A stretch of 27,470 bases of DNA from Deltaproteobacteria bacterium (GCA_021799555.1 JAJZAG010000010.1:1-27470); one strand, 5' to 3'. Positions 1 through 8,126 are shown, counted from the stretch's first letter. Made by a program: numbers and translations. Notes: generated by a model from the letters alone, not told the origin.

Positions 1-1
1 C

Positions 2-199
2 GTCACGCTGCCGCAAACACTTCCGGGCGTTGCCGCGCGCTTCGTGCGCGATATTGCGCAGGCCGTCGAGTATGCCAAACAGCCGCACGCAAACCCACCC
101 GCAAGCGGCGCGCTTTACGGCGGTGGCGCAACGGCGTTAGCGCCCGGGATGGTTGACGAGCTGATGTATGCATGGCTCGATTCGAGCTACGAGCCATAG
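2..199 (+). CDS. C-terminal end of a PLP-dependent group II decarboxylase (sphingosine-1-phosphate-lyase-like), partial
   Basis: Only the last 65 residues are inside the window; the 5' part lies upstream. The tail runs from a segment resembling LPGVAARFVRDI, through GALYGGG, to MVDELMYAWLDSSYEP and a TAG stop. This pattern (a helix, a G-A-[IL]-Y-G turn, then a helix ending in LDSxY) resembles the C-terminus of eukaryotic sphingosine-1-phosphate lyase and related bacterial group II PLP decarboxylases. These enzymes cleave or decarboxylate amino-group-bearing substrates through a PLP Schiff base. The catalytic lysine and PLP-binding residues are not in the window, so the substrate cannot be judged. 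The stop lies 11 bases before the chosen start of the phosphatase gene, so the two are probably co-transcribed. The family call comes from recalled similarity of a short tail and is moderate. Confidence 0.6.
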   Translation, partial: VTLPQTLPGVAARFVRDIAQAVEYAKQPHANPPASGALYGGGATALAPGMVDELMYAWLDSSYEP

Positions 200-210
200 G
201 GGGAAACCCG

Positions 211-1050
211 ATGCCGGAAAACCGCCGCAGCGTCGTTCTTGACGATCGCGCATTGATCGAGTTCACTGCGTTTGCGGCTCGCCTCGCCGAAATCGCGGGA
301 CTCGCTATCCTGCCGTATTTCCGCGCGCCGCTCGATATCCAGAACAAGGCGGCCGGCGCGGGCGGCTACGATCCGGTCACGATCGCCGATCGCGACGCCG
401 AAACCGCGATTCGTGACGAGATCTCCCGCGTCTATCCCGGCCACGGCATCATCGGCGAAGAGCACGGCGTCAAGCCGAGTCGTGATGGACTTACCTGGAT
501 TATCGATCCGATCGACGGCACTCGCGCGTTCGTAATCGGGCAGCTTCATTGGGGCGTGTTGATTGCCTTGAGCGACGGGAACCGTCCGCTGATGGGCCTG
601 ATGCATCAGCCGTTCACCGGCGAAACGTTCACCGGCTCGCGCCGTGGCTCGGAGTGGCGCCGTGGCATCGATCGGCGTGCGTTGCGGACGCGACGATGCG
701 CGCGAATCGAGGATGCGGCGGTCTGCGCGACGGACCCGGCGATGTTCAAAAGCGGCGCCGAGCGCGACGCCTTTCGCGGGCTCGCCGCGCGCTCGCGGAT
801 GCGCCGCTATGGCGGAGATTGTTACTCGTACTGCCTGCTCGCCGCCGGTCTAATCGATTTGGTCGTCGAGGCGGGACTGCAACCGTATGACATTCAGCCT
901 GTGATTCCGATAATCGAAGGGGCTGGCGGAATTGTCAGCTCATGGTCGGGCGGGAACGCCGCCATGGGTGGCCAGATTCTCGCCGCCGGAGACGCACGCG
1001 CACATCGGCTCGCGCTCGAAATGCTGTCGCCCGCGGCAGTCGGCGCATGA
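211..1050 (+). CDS. hisN: Inositol-monophosphatase-family histidinol phosphatase (HisN type)
   Basis: 279 residues, the usual size for the Mg2+-dependent IMPase fold. The family's metal-binding motifs are present: D60 in the TIADRDAE stretch, E83/E84 in IGEEHG, and D99 and D102 in DPIDGT. The C-terminal half carries GGDCYSYCLLAAG, DLVVEAGLQPYDI and PIIEGAGG. These resemble HisN-type histidinol-phosphate phosphatases (penultimate step of histidine synthesis) more than classical inositol monophosphatases. I chose the ATG at 211 over the in-frame ATG at 172 because AGGGGGAAA sits just upstream (198-206), whereas 172 lies inside the preceding gene with no ribosome site. No other his genes are visible, so the histidinol role rests on motif resemblance. 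A general IMPase-like or CysQ-type phosphatase is the alternative. Confidence 0.8.
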   Translation: MPENRRSVVLDDRALIEFTAFAARLAEIAGLAILPYFRAPLDIQNKAAGAGGYDPVTIADRDAETAIRDEISRVYPGHGIIGEEHGVKPSRDGLTWIIDPIDGTRAFVIGQLHWGVLIALSDGNRPLMGLMHQPFTGETFTGSRRGSEWRRGIDRRALRTRRCARIEDAAVCATDPAMFKSGAERDAFRGLAARSRMRRYGGDCYSYCLLAAGLIDLVVEAGLQPYDIQPVIPIIEGAGGIVSSWSGGNAAMGGQILAAGDARAHRLALEMLSPAAVGA

Positions 1051-1319
1051 GAAATCCGGATAACCGTTTTACGCTCTGCGTGCTTGCCTAAATGTAGCCA
1101 TCAAGGAACCAACAGAATCCGTCGCCATATCCGAAAATCAAATCATTCGATCGACAGGCCCAGCCGCCGCCACCGTCGGACTGGATGATGCGGATCGCCC
1201 CGTTGATCGCGCGGCTAATGTCACGTACGTGACCGAGGACAATTTCCTGCCGATGCGCACCGGCGAGTATTGGGAAACCCAAGGTTACGAATGATTCGCG
1301 GGAGTGCACGGGCCGCGGA
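1051..1319. other. Gap between hisN-like gene and PNPOx-like gene; possible decayed reading frame
   Basis: No intact gene is recognisable. On the + strand a frame stays open from 1064 to the TGA at 1292-1294 (76 codons). Its second half has GC-rich third positions and reads like protein (NVTYVTEDNFLPMRTGEYW), but I found no ATG, GTG or TTG upstream in that frame. It may be the 3' remnant of a lost gene or chance. The opposite strand has a 73-codon open frame with unconvincing composition. Confidence 0.3.
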
Positions 1320-1763
1320 TCAGACCTCGGTTTTGAACAGGTCGCGTCCCGGACCGGCGTAGGAGATTCGTTTGGGTGTCACGCGCACCATCCGGAGCTT
1401 GTCGCTTCCGAAAAATGGCGCCTCGAACGGATTCTTTTTGAGAAAAATCGCTTGCAACCTGCCCCATTCAACGCTGCCGCGCAGTACTTCCGTGGCGATA
1501 CCCTGAATACTCGCGCGCGTGATCTGAAAGCGCGCGACATCGCCCGCCTCGCGCGCATCGACGAATACCGTCGCCTTCGGCTGTTTGAGCAGGTTCCGAT
1601 ACTTGTCGGATTCGACGCCCACAATGAAGACCAGCTCGAGCGCCTCAGTCTCGGCGAACGCCTGCAACGTGGCGGTCGGCCATTCCTGCCCAGCCGTTAC
1701 GATAATGGCAATATGTTCCGCCGCCAAAAGAGCGGCCAGCTTATCGTGCTCTTCACGGGTCAC
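1320..1763 (-). CDS. Pyridoxamine 5'-phosphate oxidase-like FMN/F420-binding split-barrel protein
   Basis: With a GTG start at 1763 the protein has 147 residues, typical of small split-barrel proteins. Features seen: an N-terminal helix (REEHDKLAALLAAEHIAIIVT), strands TATLQAFAETEALELVFIVG, then SDKYRNLLKQPKATVFVD. The last is the usual pattern in which an S/T-x-K segment contacts the flavin phosphate. An FFGSDKLRMVRVTPKRI strand follows near the C-terminus. The GTG start has GAGG six bases upstream. An in-frame ATG at 1784 lacks a properly spaced site, and the frame stays open to 1985 without a credible start. The family binds FMN, F420 or haem and includes oxidases, reductases and stress proteins, so the substrate is unknown. 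The gene diverges from ilvD across about 190 bases. Confidence 0.72.
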   Translation of the reverse strand: MTREEHDKLAALLAAEHIAIIVTAGQEWPTATLQAFAETEALELVFIVGVESDKYRNLLKQPKATVFVDAREAGDVARFQITRASIQGIATEVLRGSVEWGRLQAIFLKKNPFEAPFFGSDKLRMVRVTPKRISYAGPGRDLFKTEV

Positions 1764-1953
1764 TTGGCACCTCGCGCCAAACATACCTTGACTGCGATCT
1801 ATCGGCCAACGCGCGCGATCGAACTTGCCGAGCGCGGGCGACCTTGCGCGAAGCCGCTCGATATTTGAGAATCGCTCTTCCGGGTGCGCGCGCGCGATCG
1901 TGGCATCCGCCGGTTGGTAGCGCTCAGCCCCCGCGCGGCGAGGATAAGGCATT

Positions 1954-3627
1954 ATGCAGGAAAATCGTAGAAGCAGGACGACCACGCAAGGCGTTCAACG
2001 ATCCCCGAATCGGGCAATGCTCCGCGCGGTCGGATTCACTGACCGCGACTTTGATAAGCCGATCGTCGGCGTCGCGAATGCCTATAGCACAATCACGCCG
2101 TGCAACCTGAGCCTCAACGATCTAGCGAAGCGTGCCGAAGCGGCGCTCAAAGGCGCCGGCGCGATGCCGCAGGTGTTCGGCACGATCACCGTCAGCGACG
2201 GGATCGCGATGGGCACCGAAGGGATGAAATATTCGCTTGTATCGCGCGAGGTGATCGCGGACTCGATCGAAACCGCTTGCGGCGCGCAGGCGATGGACGG
2301 TGTCGTCGCGATCGGCGGATGCGACAAGAACATGCCCGGCGCGATGATCGCGATCGCGCGGATGAACATCCCCGCGATCTTCGTTTACGGCGGCACGATT
2401 AAGCCGGGTAATTACAACGGCCGCGACCTCACGATCGTCAGCGCCTTCGAGGCGGTCGGAGAATTCAGCGCACATAAGATCGGCGAGCAGGAACTGCTTG
2501 AGATCGAGCGCCGCGCCTGTCCGGGCGCCGGCTCTTGCGGCGGTATGTACACCGCCAACACGATGTCGTCGGCGATTGAGGCGATGGGGATGAGCCTGCC
2601 CTACTCTTCCACGATGGCCGCCGTCGATAAGGAAAAGTCTGACAGCGCGGCGCGCTCCGGCGAGGTGCTGGTCGAGGCAATTCGCCGTGATCTGTTACCG
2701 CGCCGGATCATGACGCGCAACGCGTTCGAAAACGCGATCGCGGTGGTGATGGCGGTCGGGGGATCGACCAACGCCGTGCTCCACCTCCTTGCGATCGCCC
2801 ACGCGGCGCAGGTACCGCTTACGATCGACGACTTCGAAACGATCCGTCAGCGCGTACCCGTTCTGTGCGATCTGAAACCCTCGGGCCGCTATGTGACGAC
2901 GGAACTGCATCGCGCCGGCGGAATTCCGCAGGTGATGAAGATGCTGTTGACGCACGGTCTGCTGCATGGAGGAGAGATCACGATTACCGGCAAAACTGTG
3001 GCTGACAATCTCTCCGAGGTGCCCGATGCGCCGCGCAAAGATCAGGATGTAATCCGTCAGTGGGAGTCGCCCGTCTATCGGCAGGGTCATCTGGCGATCA
3101 TGAAGGGCAACCTCGCCGCCGAGGGAGCTGTCGCAAAGATAACTGGAATCCAGAGTCATCAAGTCACTGGACCGGCGCGCGTATTCGAATGCGAAGAAGA
3201 TTGCCTGGCCGCGATTCTCGCCGGAAAGATCAAGGCAGGCGACGTAATCGTGATACGTTACGAGGGGCCCAAGGGCGGCCCCGGAATGCGCGAGATGCTG
3301 TCGCCGACTTCGGCGCTTATCGGCGCAGGATTAGGCGGCTCAGTCGGATTGATCACCGATGGGCGCTTCTCGGGCGGTACTTACGGTCTGGTTGTCGGAC
3401 ATGTTGCGCCGGAAGCGCAGGTCGGTGGAACGATCGCGCTCGTTTACGAGAATGATTCGATCACGATCGACGCCGACAAGCGGATGCTTACGCTGAATGT
3501 TGATAATACCGAGATCGCGCGGCGCCGCTCCGCGTGGAAGCCGCCTGCACCGCGCTACACCCGCGGCGTGCTTGCGAAGTACGCCGCGCAAGTGTCTTCG
3601 AGCAGCGTCGGCGCGGTGACGGACTGA
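1954..3627 (+). CDS. ilvD: Dihydroxy-acid dehydratase
   Basis: 557 residues, the normal length for IlvD. It dehydrates 2,3-dihydroxy-isovalerate and 2,3-dihydroxy-3-methylvalerate to the 2-keto acids of valine and isoleucine synthesis, in the cytoplasm. Cluster cysteines are present: C50 in TPCNLSLN, C123 in GGCDKNMPG and C195 in CPGAGSCGGMYTANTM. The conserved C-terminal GPKGGPGMREM, TDGRFSGGTYG and VGHVAPEA motifs are also there. This is the pattern of the IlvD/Edd family; the GSCGGMYTANTM context and the amino-acid-type C-terminus favour IlvD over 6-phosphogluconate dehydratase. AGGATAAGG lies just upstream of the ATG. No ilvBNC neighbours are visible, so the gene appears to stand alone, divergent from the split-barrel gene. 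It converges on the VOC gene with only 25 bases between. Confidence 0.95.
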   Translation: MQENRRSRTTTQGVQRSPNRAMLRAVGFTDRDFDKPIVGVANAYSTITPCNLSLNDLAKRAEAALKGAGAMPQVFGTITVSDGIAMGTEGMKYSLVSREVIADSIETACGAQAMDGVVAIGGCDKNMPGAMIAIARMNIPAIFVYGGTIKPGNYNGRDLTIVSAFEAVGEFSAHKIGEQELLEIERRACPGAGSCGGMYTANTMSSAIEAMGMSLPYSSTMAAVDKEKSDSAARSGEVLVEAIRRDLLPRRIMTRNAFENAIAVVMAVGGSTNAVLHLLAIAHAAQVPLTIDDFETIRQRVPVLCDLKPSGRYVTTELHRAGGIPQVMKMLLTHGLLHGGEITITGKTVADNLSEVPDAPRKDQDVIRQWESPVYRQGHLAIMKGNLAAEGAVAKITGIQSHQVTGPARVFECEEDCLAAILAGKIKAGDVIVIRYEGPKGGPGMREMLSPTSALIGAGLGGSVGLITDGRFSGGTYGLVVGHVAPEAQVGGTIALVYENDSITIDADKRMLTLNVDNTEIARRRSAWKPPAPRYTRGVLAKYAAQVSSSSVGAVTD

Positions 3628-3652
3628 AGATTCCGCAGCTGCGCGCGGCTAT

Positions 3653-4423
3653 TTATCCGGCGACGAGTCCAAAGCGGATTCCGCCGATCATCACAGTGTC
3701 GTTGACGATCGGGCGGCCGCGTTTTTCCGCCGCAGCCAGCAGCCGCGCGCGATCTGCGACGACGAGATCTATTCCGCCCAATCCTTCGCCGCGCCCGTCG
3801 GCTTCCGGAACGAAGCGGATCGTGCCGATTTCGAGAGCGATCGCTGGGTTACCGCGTCCGTCGCGAATGAGCGGTCTCAGAAGGATTTGCGCCCATCGCT
3901 GAGCCAGCGCATCGGGTTTGGACGACTGAATCTCGGCGGCTGCGATCGCGCGAACGATGTCGGTGCGCACTGCGGGCTTCCAATTGCGCCCTGCGGGCAT
4001 CCACGGTCCGTCGGGAGCTTCGCCGCCTTTCTGATAATCGATCTCGAGAAATGTGCCGCCGGTGTCGCGCGGATGAAGCTGCATGTTGCAAAACTCGGCG
4101 CTGTCTCTGTCGAGCGCCTTGCGAATGCCGAGTTCTGCGACGCGCCGCTTGTAGGCGCCATGATCGTCGCACTGCAGGATACACATGTAACCGCCGTCGC
4201 CGTGACGGCGATCGAGATAGCGGCCGCCGGCGGTGTTTTCCTGAATCGGCGCTACGACCTCGATAAACTGGCTGCCGACCGGCAAGAGAGCGTTTTCGAG
4301 GCCAAAGACCTTGACGCCCGGATCGCGATGGCCGATTTCAAGACCGAACACTGCGCGCAAGTCGTCGATGACTGGATTTAGTTTGTGCGCGACAAGCGCC
4401 AACTGCCGCATCCGTAGCCACAT
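3653..4423 (-). CDS. Two-domain VOC (glyoxalase/extradiol-like) protein
   Basis: 256 residues. The first half has the VOC beta-alpha-beta-beta-beta layout with candidate metal ligands: H13 in ALVAH, E in QFIEVV, H in NMQLHP and E in TFLEID. The second half (from about residue 150) is a weaker repeat ending in GLGGIDLVV and IGGIRFGLV, with fewer obvious ligands. VOC proteins include glyoxalases, ring-cleaving dioxygenases, epimerases and resistance proteins; the specific reaction cannot be read here. The ATG at 4423 has GGGAGG seven bases upstream, so I reject the TTG-started extension to 4453, which would overlap the preceding gene. It is last in the LLM-crotonase-crotonase-VOC operon, 16 bases after the second crotonase, and probably acts on a CoA-ester or ring-derived intermediate (inference). 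Confidence 0.78.
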   Translation of the reverse strand: MWLRMRQLALVAHKLNPVIDDLRAVFGLEIGHRDPGVKVFGLENALLPVGSQFIEVVAPIQENTAGGRYLDRRHGDGGYMCILQCDDHGAYKRRVAELGIRKALDRDSAEFCNMQLHPRDTGGTFLEIDYQKGGEAPDGPWMPAGRNWKPAVRTDIVRAIAAAEIQSSKPDALAQRWAQILLRPLIRDGRGNPAIALEIGTIRFVPEADGRGEGLGGIDLVVADRARLLAAAEKRGRPIVNDTVMIGGIRFGLVAG

Positions 4424-4439
4424 GTGAAATCCTCCCTGC

Positions 4440-5243
4440 CTAGCGCCCTTCAAATCGGGGTTTGCGCTTCTGGACTTTTGCGGCGAACGCCTCGCGCGTA
4501 TCGTGCGTCAGGAACATTGGAATATGCCGCGCGGTTTCGAGATTGATGTAGCTGCCGAGATCCATCCGCTCGGCCTCGACGAAGTTGGACTTCATCGTGC
4601 GCAGCGCGATCGGCGCGGCTGAGGCAAGCCGCTCGACGATAGCGGCGACTTCGCCGCGAAACGTCTCGTCGGAAAATACCCGCGTCACAAGACCGATGCG
4701 CAGCGCTTCTTCGGCGCCAAATTTGTCCGGCATGAAATACAATTCGCGCGCCCGTGCCGCGCCGACCAATCGCGGCAGCGTCCATGGGCCGCCCATGTCG
4801 CCCGCCACGCCGACATCGAGAAAGGCGGTGTTAAAGCGAGCCGATTGCGCGGCAAAGCGGAAATCGCAGGCGCAGGCCCATCCGAAACCCGCGCCGGCGC
4901 ATGCACCGTTGATCGCGGCAATCGTTACCGCCGGCATCTCGTGCAAAAGTGTCGAGACGTGATAGTCGCGCGGCTCGGCGCGGCCATTTGCGGAGTCAGC
5001 GCCGGGCTGTTCGCCCTGCGACGCGACAATGTTCAGATCCGCTCCAGGGCAGAAGGCCTTGCCAGCTCCGATCATTACCATCACGCGGATGGAAGGATCT
5101 TCGGCGGCGTGCGCGAGCGCGTCGTGCGCCTCATGCACCATCAGCTCGGTCATCCCGTTCATCCGCTCGGGGCGGTTCATTGTAAGCGTGGCGACCGCAC
5201 CGTTGCGTTCGAAAAGAATCGTCTTGTAATGCGCGTCATTCAT
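4440..5243 (-). CDS. Enoyl-CoA hydratase/isomerase (crotonase) family protein, PaaG-like
   Basis: 267 residues, normal crotonase length. Oxyanion-hole segments are seen at GAGKAFCPGADL and NGACAGAGFGWACACDFRFA, and the trimerisation tail ends in KRKPRFEGR. The two glutamates of classical enoyl-CoA hydratases (in GGCE and PE-I/L) are replaced by G and F. Instead there is an acidic residue in GVAGDMGGPWTLPRLVG, the position used by PaaG-type isomerases and related members. A hydratase is therefore unlikely; isomerisation, ring opening or hydrolysis of an acyl-CoA is more plausible. The start codon overlaps the stop of the upstream crotonase (ATGAATGA, 8 bases shared), which implies translational coupling and perhaps a mixed complex. 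Confidence 0.88.
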   Translation of the reverse strand: MNDAHYKTILFERNGAVATLTMNRPERMNGMTELMVHEAHDALAHAAEDPSIRVMVMIGAGKAFCPGADLNIVASQGEQPGADSANGRAEPRDYHVSTLLHEMPAVTIAAINGACAGAGFGWACACDFRFAAQSARFNTAFLDVGVAGDMGGPWTLPRLVGAARARELYFMPDKFGAEEALRIGLVTRVFSDETFRGEVAAIVERLASAAPIALRTMKSNFVEAERMDLGSYINLETARHIPMFLTHDTREAFAAKVQKRKPRFEGR

Positions 5244-6066
5244 AGCCGTGTCCTTTTAACCGGGCGAAGCGAGGCGGGCGGCGCTCGACAAATGATTTAA
5301 CGCCCTCGGCCGCGTCCGGATGCGCGAGCGCATCGTCCATCAGGCGATCGGTTTCGTGGATCGCGGGCTCGAGGGCGATTCCCGAATGGGAATAGAGCTG
5401 CGCCTTGATCACCGCAAGCGATCGCGGCGAAACGGCGGCCGCAAGCTCGTGAATGTAAGTTTTCGCTTCATCGAGAAGGTTTGTTTCAGGCACGACGCGA
5501 TCGACGAATCCGATGCGGAGCGCCTCGGCGGCGTCGACTCGGCGCGCGCTCCAGAGCAGGTCGAGCGCGCGGCTGAGTCCGACCATCCGAGGGAGCAGCC
5601 AGCTCGTGCCGTGTTCGGCAATCAGTCCACGCTTCGAAAATGAGGTCGTGAAGCTCGCGGCCGGAGCGGCAAAGCGCAGGTCGCACATCATCGCGAGCAC
5701 GAATCCACCTCCGGCGGCGACGCCGTTCACCGCCGCGATAACAGGCTTCGGAACGCGCAGCAGATAGCTGAACAGCGCGGGCAATTCACTTTCACTGCTG
5801 GCGCGTGACGAGGACTTGACGCCCTGCGAGGCGTCGCGGACGGCATCGGATACCGAACGCGCCAGATCGCCGGTATCGAGTCCGGCGCTAAAGGCGCGGC
5901 CGGTTCCGGTCACGACGATTCCGACGACGCGCGCATCGGCAGCCGCGGAATCAATCGCGGCGCGAATCTCCGCGATCATCGCGTGAGTGAAGGCGTTGAG
6001 CTTCTCAGGCCGGTCCAGACGGATTAGCGCGACGGGATCTTCGACCATGTAAACAACGTTCGCCAT
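5236..6066 (-). CDS. Enoyl-CoA hydratase/isomerase (crotonase) family protein, PaaG-like, second copy
   Basis: 276 residues. Oxyanion-hole motifs are GTGRAFSAGLDT and NGVAAGGGFVLAMMCDLRFA. As in its neighbour, the two classical hydratase glutamates are absent: V stands in the GGCE position and S/K residues stand near the second. An acidic E occurs in GLIAEHGTSWLLPRMVG at the PaaG-type position. It overlaps the next crotonase by 8 bases. The ATG at 6066 has no clear Shine-Dalgarno. On the same strand a TTGACG hexamer (6099-6104) overlapping the stop of the LLM gene and TATGCT (6073-6078) lie upstream, though with a 20-base spacer that is too long for a good sigma70 promoter. It probably acts on acyl-CoAs derived from the LLM enzyme's substrate (inference). 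Confidence 0.88.
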   Translation of the reverse strand: MANVVYMVEDPVALIRLDRPEKLNAFTHAMIAEIRAAIDSAAADARVVGIVVTGTGRAFSAGLDTGDLARSVSDAVRDASQGVKSSSRASSESELPALFSYLLRVPKPVIAAVNGVAAGGGFVLAMMCDLRFAAPAASFTTSFSKRGLIAEHGTSWLLPRMVGLSRALDLLWSARRVDAAEALRIGFVDRVVPETNLLDEAKTYIHELAAAVSPRSLAVIKAQLYSHSGIALEPAIHETDRLMDDALAHPDAAEGVKSFVERRPPRFARLKGHGYE

Positions 6067-6100
6067 TGCCGCAGCATAGCGCGATACCGCGCGCGCCCCG

Positions 6101-7093
6101 TCAACGCGAAAGATGGGGCAGCACTTCGTCGGCGAAGCGCTCGAGCGAGCGCATCGCCTTTTCCGGCGCGAGTCCGGGAAGCTGCGTGATCAGGATCAAC
6201 TCCGTCGCACCGCCGGTCGCAATAACTTCGGCCAGACGATCGCGTACTACGGCGGGTGGGCCGAGAATCGCGCTGTTGCGAAGCTGATTTGCGTCGGGCT
6301 GAATCCATCGCTGGCCGGGATTCGCGGCCGATAGCCACTCGCCGTAGAGTGCGGCCTGATACATCGCCGCCGCCTCGATATCCGCCCAAGCCTGCTCGGT
6401 GCTGTCGGCGATATAGATAATACGGCTGCCCACGATGCTGAACGCGGCGGGATCCTTGCCAAGGCGACGCAGTTCGCTGCGATAAATTTCGACCTGATGC
6501 CGTCCGAGATTGCAGGCGAACGACAGGCCCAGTTCCGCGCCGCGCTTGATCGCGGTCTCTGTCATCCCACCCCACAGAAGCTCGGGATGCGGCCGGCTCG
6601 TGGGGCGCGGCAGCACGCGCACGTCGCGGAATTGAAAATGCTTGCCCGCAAAGCTGAAGCGCTCGCCCGTCCAGGCGCGCCGAAGAATCTCGATCGTCTC
6701 GAGCGTGCGGCTCAGGCGATACTTTTTCGGCACCTGCAGCGCGTCGAATTCCTCCTCGCGATAGCCAGTGCCGATCCCAAGGCGCAGACGGCCGCCCGAA
6801 AGCACGTCAATCATCGCGGCGTCTTCGGCCAGACGCAGTGGATGATAAAACGGCGCGAGCAGGACGTAGGTACCGAGCGTGATGCGGGAGGTGCGCGCCG
6901 CGATCGCTGCCAGCATCGGCATCAGCGCCGACAAGTAGCCGTCATCGACGAAGTGATGCTCCGTGAGCCACAGCGAGTCGAAACCCGCGTGCTCGAGGAA
7001 ATCGACCTGCCGGAACATCGCGGCGTAAAAGCTCGCGAAATCGAGGTTTGAAAAGCCGGGATTCCGGAAGTCGAGCATGTAGCCGAATTTCAT
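6101..7093 (-). CDS. LLM-class (luciferase-like) flavin-dependent oxidoreductase
   Basis: 330 residues with the bacterial luciferase-like TIM barrel. Features: N-terminal MKFGYMLDFRN, DSLWLTEHHF near residue 45, RTSRITLGTYVLL, HPLRLAEDAAMIDVLSGGRLRLGIGTGY, and the late GPPAVVRDRLAEVI helix. These match FMN- or F420-dependent LLM monooxygenases and dehydrogenases; the cofactor cannot be assigned from sequence. The ATG at 7093 has AGGA eight bases upstream; the ATG nine bases further out (7102) has AGG directly abutting it, so I prefer 7093. It is the first gene of the four-gene minus-strand operon and presumably makes the first oxidation, feeding CoA-ester chemistry by the crotonases (inference). 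It diverges from the FAH-family gene across about 155 bases that contain two inverted repeats. Confidence 0.9.
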   Translation of the reverse strand: MKFGYMLDFRNPGFSNLDFASFYAAMFRQVDFLEHAGFDSLWLTEHHFVDDGYLSALMPMLAAIAARTSRITLGTYVLLAPFYHPLRLAEDAAMIDVLSGGRLRLGIGTGYREEEFDALQVPKKYRLSRTLETIEILRRAWTGERFSFAGKHFQFRDVRVLPRPTSRPHPELLWGGMTETAIKRGAELGLSFACNLGRHQVEIYRSELRRLGKDPAAFSIVGSRIIYIADSTEQAWADIEAAAMYQAALYGEWLSAANPGQRWIQPDANQLRNSAILGPPAVVRDRLAEVIATGGATELILITQLPGLAPEKAMRSLERFADEVLPHLSR

Positions 7094-7162
7094 CTTCGCC
7101 ATCCTATGCGGTTGCGGTGCGGGGCCGCATTGACTAAGAGGGTTTCATCGCGTCCGCTGATT

Positions 7163-7217
7163 GCGGCATTTTGCCGCGATCGCATCCTTGGAAGTCAAGC
7201 GCGCCGAACCGGCTTGA
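7163..7217. promoter_or_regulatory. Two inverted repeats in the divergent LLM/FAH control region
   Basis: The gap between the two divergent genes contains GCGGCA-TTT-TGCCGC (7163-7177, six-base arms, three-base loop) and TCAAGC-N11-GCTTGA (7195-7217). Either could be an operator for a shared regulator; no regulator gene is adjacent. The second repeat lies about 30 bases before the FAH start codon. Regulatory function is inferred from position and symmetry only. Confidence 0.3.
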
Positions 7218-7247
7218 GCGCCGCCTGAATCGGGAGCCGACCACAAA

Positions 7248-8111
7248 ATGAAACTCGTCAGATATTCGGATGCAAGCAAAGTCAGACTCGGCGTCATCAA
7301 GGGTGACGGAGTGATCGACCTATCGAACCGCGTGGCGGGAGTATCGGAGTCGATGATTGCCCTTATCGCGGATTGGGACCGCCTGCGGCCCAGAGTCGCC
7401 GAACTTACCGCAAAGGCGACAGCCGACGCGCCGCTCGCATCGGTCCGGCTGCTCGCGCCGATCGCGCGGCCCGGCAAGATTTTCGCGATCGGCCTCAACT
7501 ACGCCGACCACATCAAGGAGAGTGGACAGCCAACCCCGCAATATCAGACCTGGTTCACAAAAGCAGCGACATCGATCAACGGACCGTATGATCCGATCGA
7601 GCTTCCGCTAGCGTCGAAGATGACCGATTACGAAGCCGAACTGGTCGTGATAATCAGCCGACGATGCAAGCACGTTCCGAAGGAGCGCGCTGCGGAGGTC
7701 GTCTTCGGCTATACGTGCGGCAATGACGTCTCGGTGCGCGATTGGCAGATGCGCAGCGGACAATGGGTGCTCGGCAAGTCGTTCGACACCCACGCGCCGA
7801 TCGGTCCATGGATCATCACCGCGGATGAACTCGGCGACCCGCACACCCTCGGCATCCGATGCATTGTCAATGGCGAGATGCGGCAAAACTCGAACACCGC
7901 CAACCTGGTTTTCGGCGTCTTCGACCAGATTGCGCATCTCACGCAGGCGATGACGCTCGAGCCGGGCGACGTGCTCTTCACCGGAACGCCTGGCGGGGTT
8001 GGAGCGGCCGCGAAGCCGCCGCGTTGGCTCCAAGCGGGCGACGTCGTACGCGTCGAGATCGATCGAATCGGAGCGATAGAGGCGTCGATGTGCCCGGAAG
8101 CTGGCGGTTAG
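7248..8111 (+). CDS. Fumarylacetoacetate hydrolase (FAH) family protein
   Basis: 287 residues, usual for single-domain FAH proteins. The N-terminal cap (1-70) is followed by IGLNYADHIKESG with candidate catalytic H88. Metal ligands are E129 and E131 in DYEAELVVI, plus D160 in CGNDVSVRDWQ. GKSFDTHAPIGPW and the C-terminal FTGTPGGVG turn are conserved. Family members hydrolyse C-C bonds of 1,3-diketo acids (fumarylpyruvate, acylpyruvates), decarboxylate oxaloacetate, or act as 2-oxo-hydratases or dehydratases; the exact reaction is not readable. GGGAG lies about 12 bases before the ATG, which is distant. It faces away from the LLM-crotonase-VOC operon, fitting a shared catabolic module, and converges on the rhodanese gene with 15 bases between. 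Confidence 0.9.
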   Translation: MKLVRYSDASKVRLGVIKGDGVIDLSNRVAGVSESMIALIADWDRLRPRVAELTAKATADAPLASVRLLAPIARPGKIFAIGLNYADHIKESGQPTPQYQTWFTKAATSINGPYDPIELPLASKMTDYEAELVVIISRRCKHVPKERAAEVVFGYTCGNDVSVRDWQMRSGQWVLGKSFDTHAPIGPWIITADELGDPHTLGIRCIVNGEMRQNSNTANLVFGVFDQIAHLTQAMTLEPGDVLFTGTPGGVGAAAKPPRWLQAGDVVRVEIDRIGAIEASMCPEAGG

Positions 8112-8126
8112 CGGCGGCGCTTGCGC

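Noticed and set aside
1893..1953. TGGCAT-like sequence ahead of ilvD as a sigma54 promoter
   Set aside because: The GC dinucleotide expected 10 bases after the GG of the -24 element is missing.
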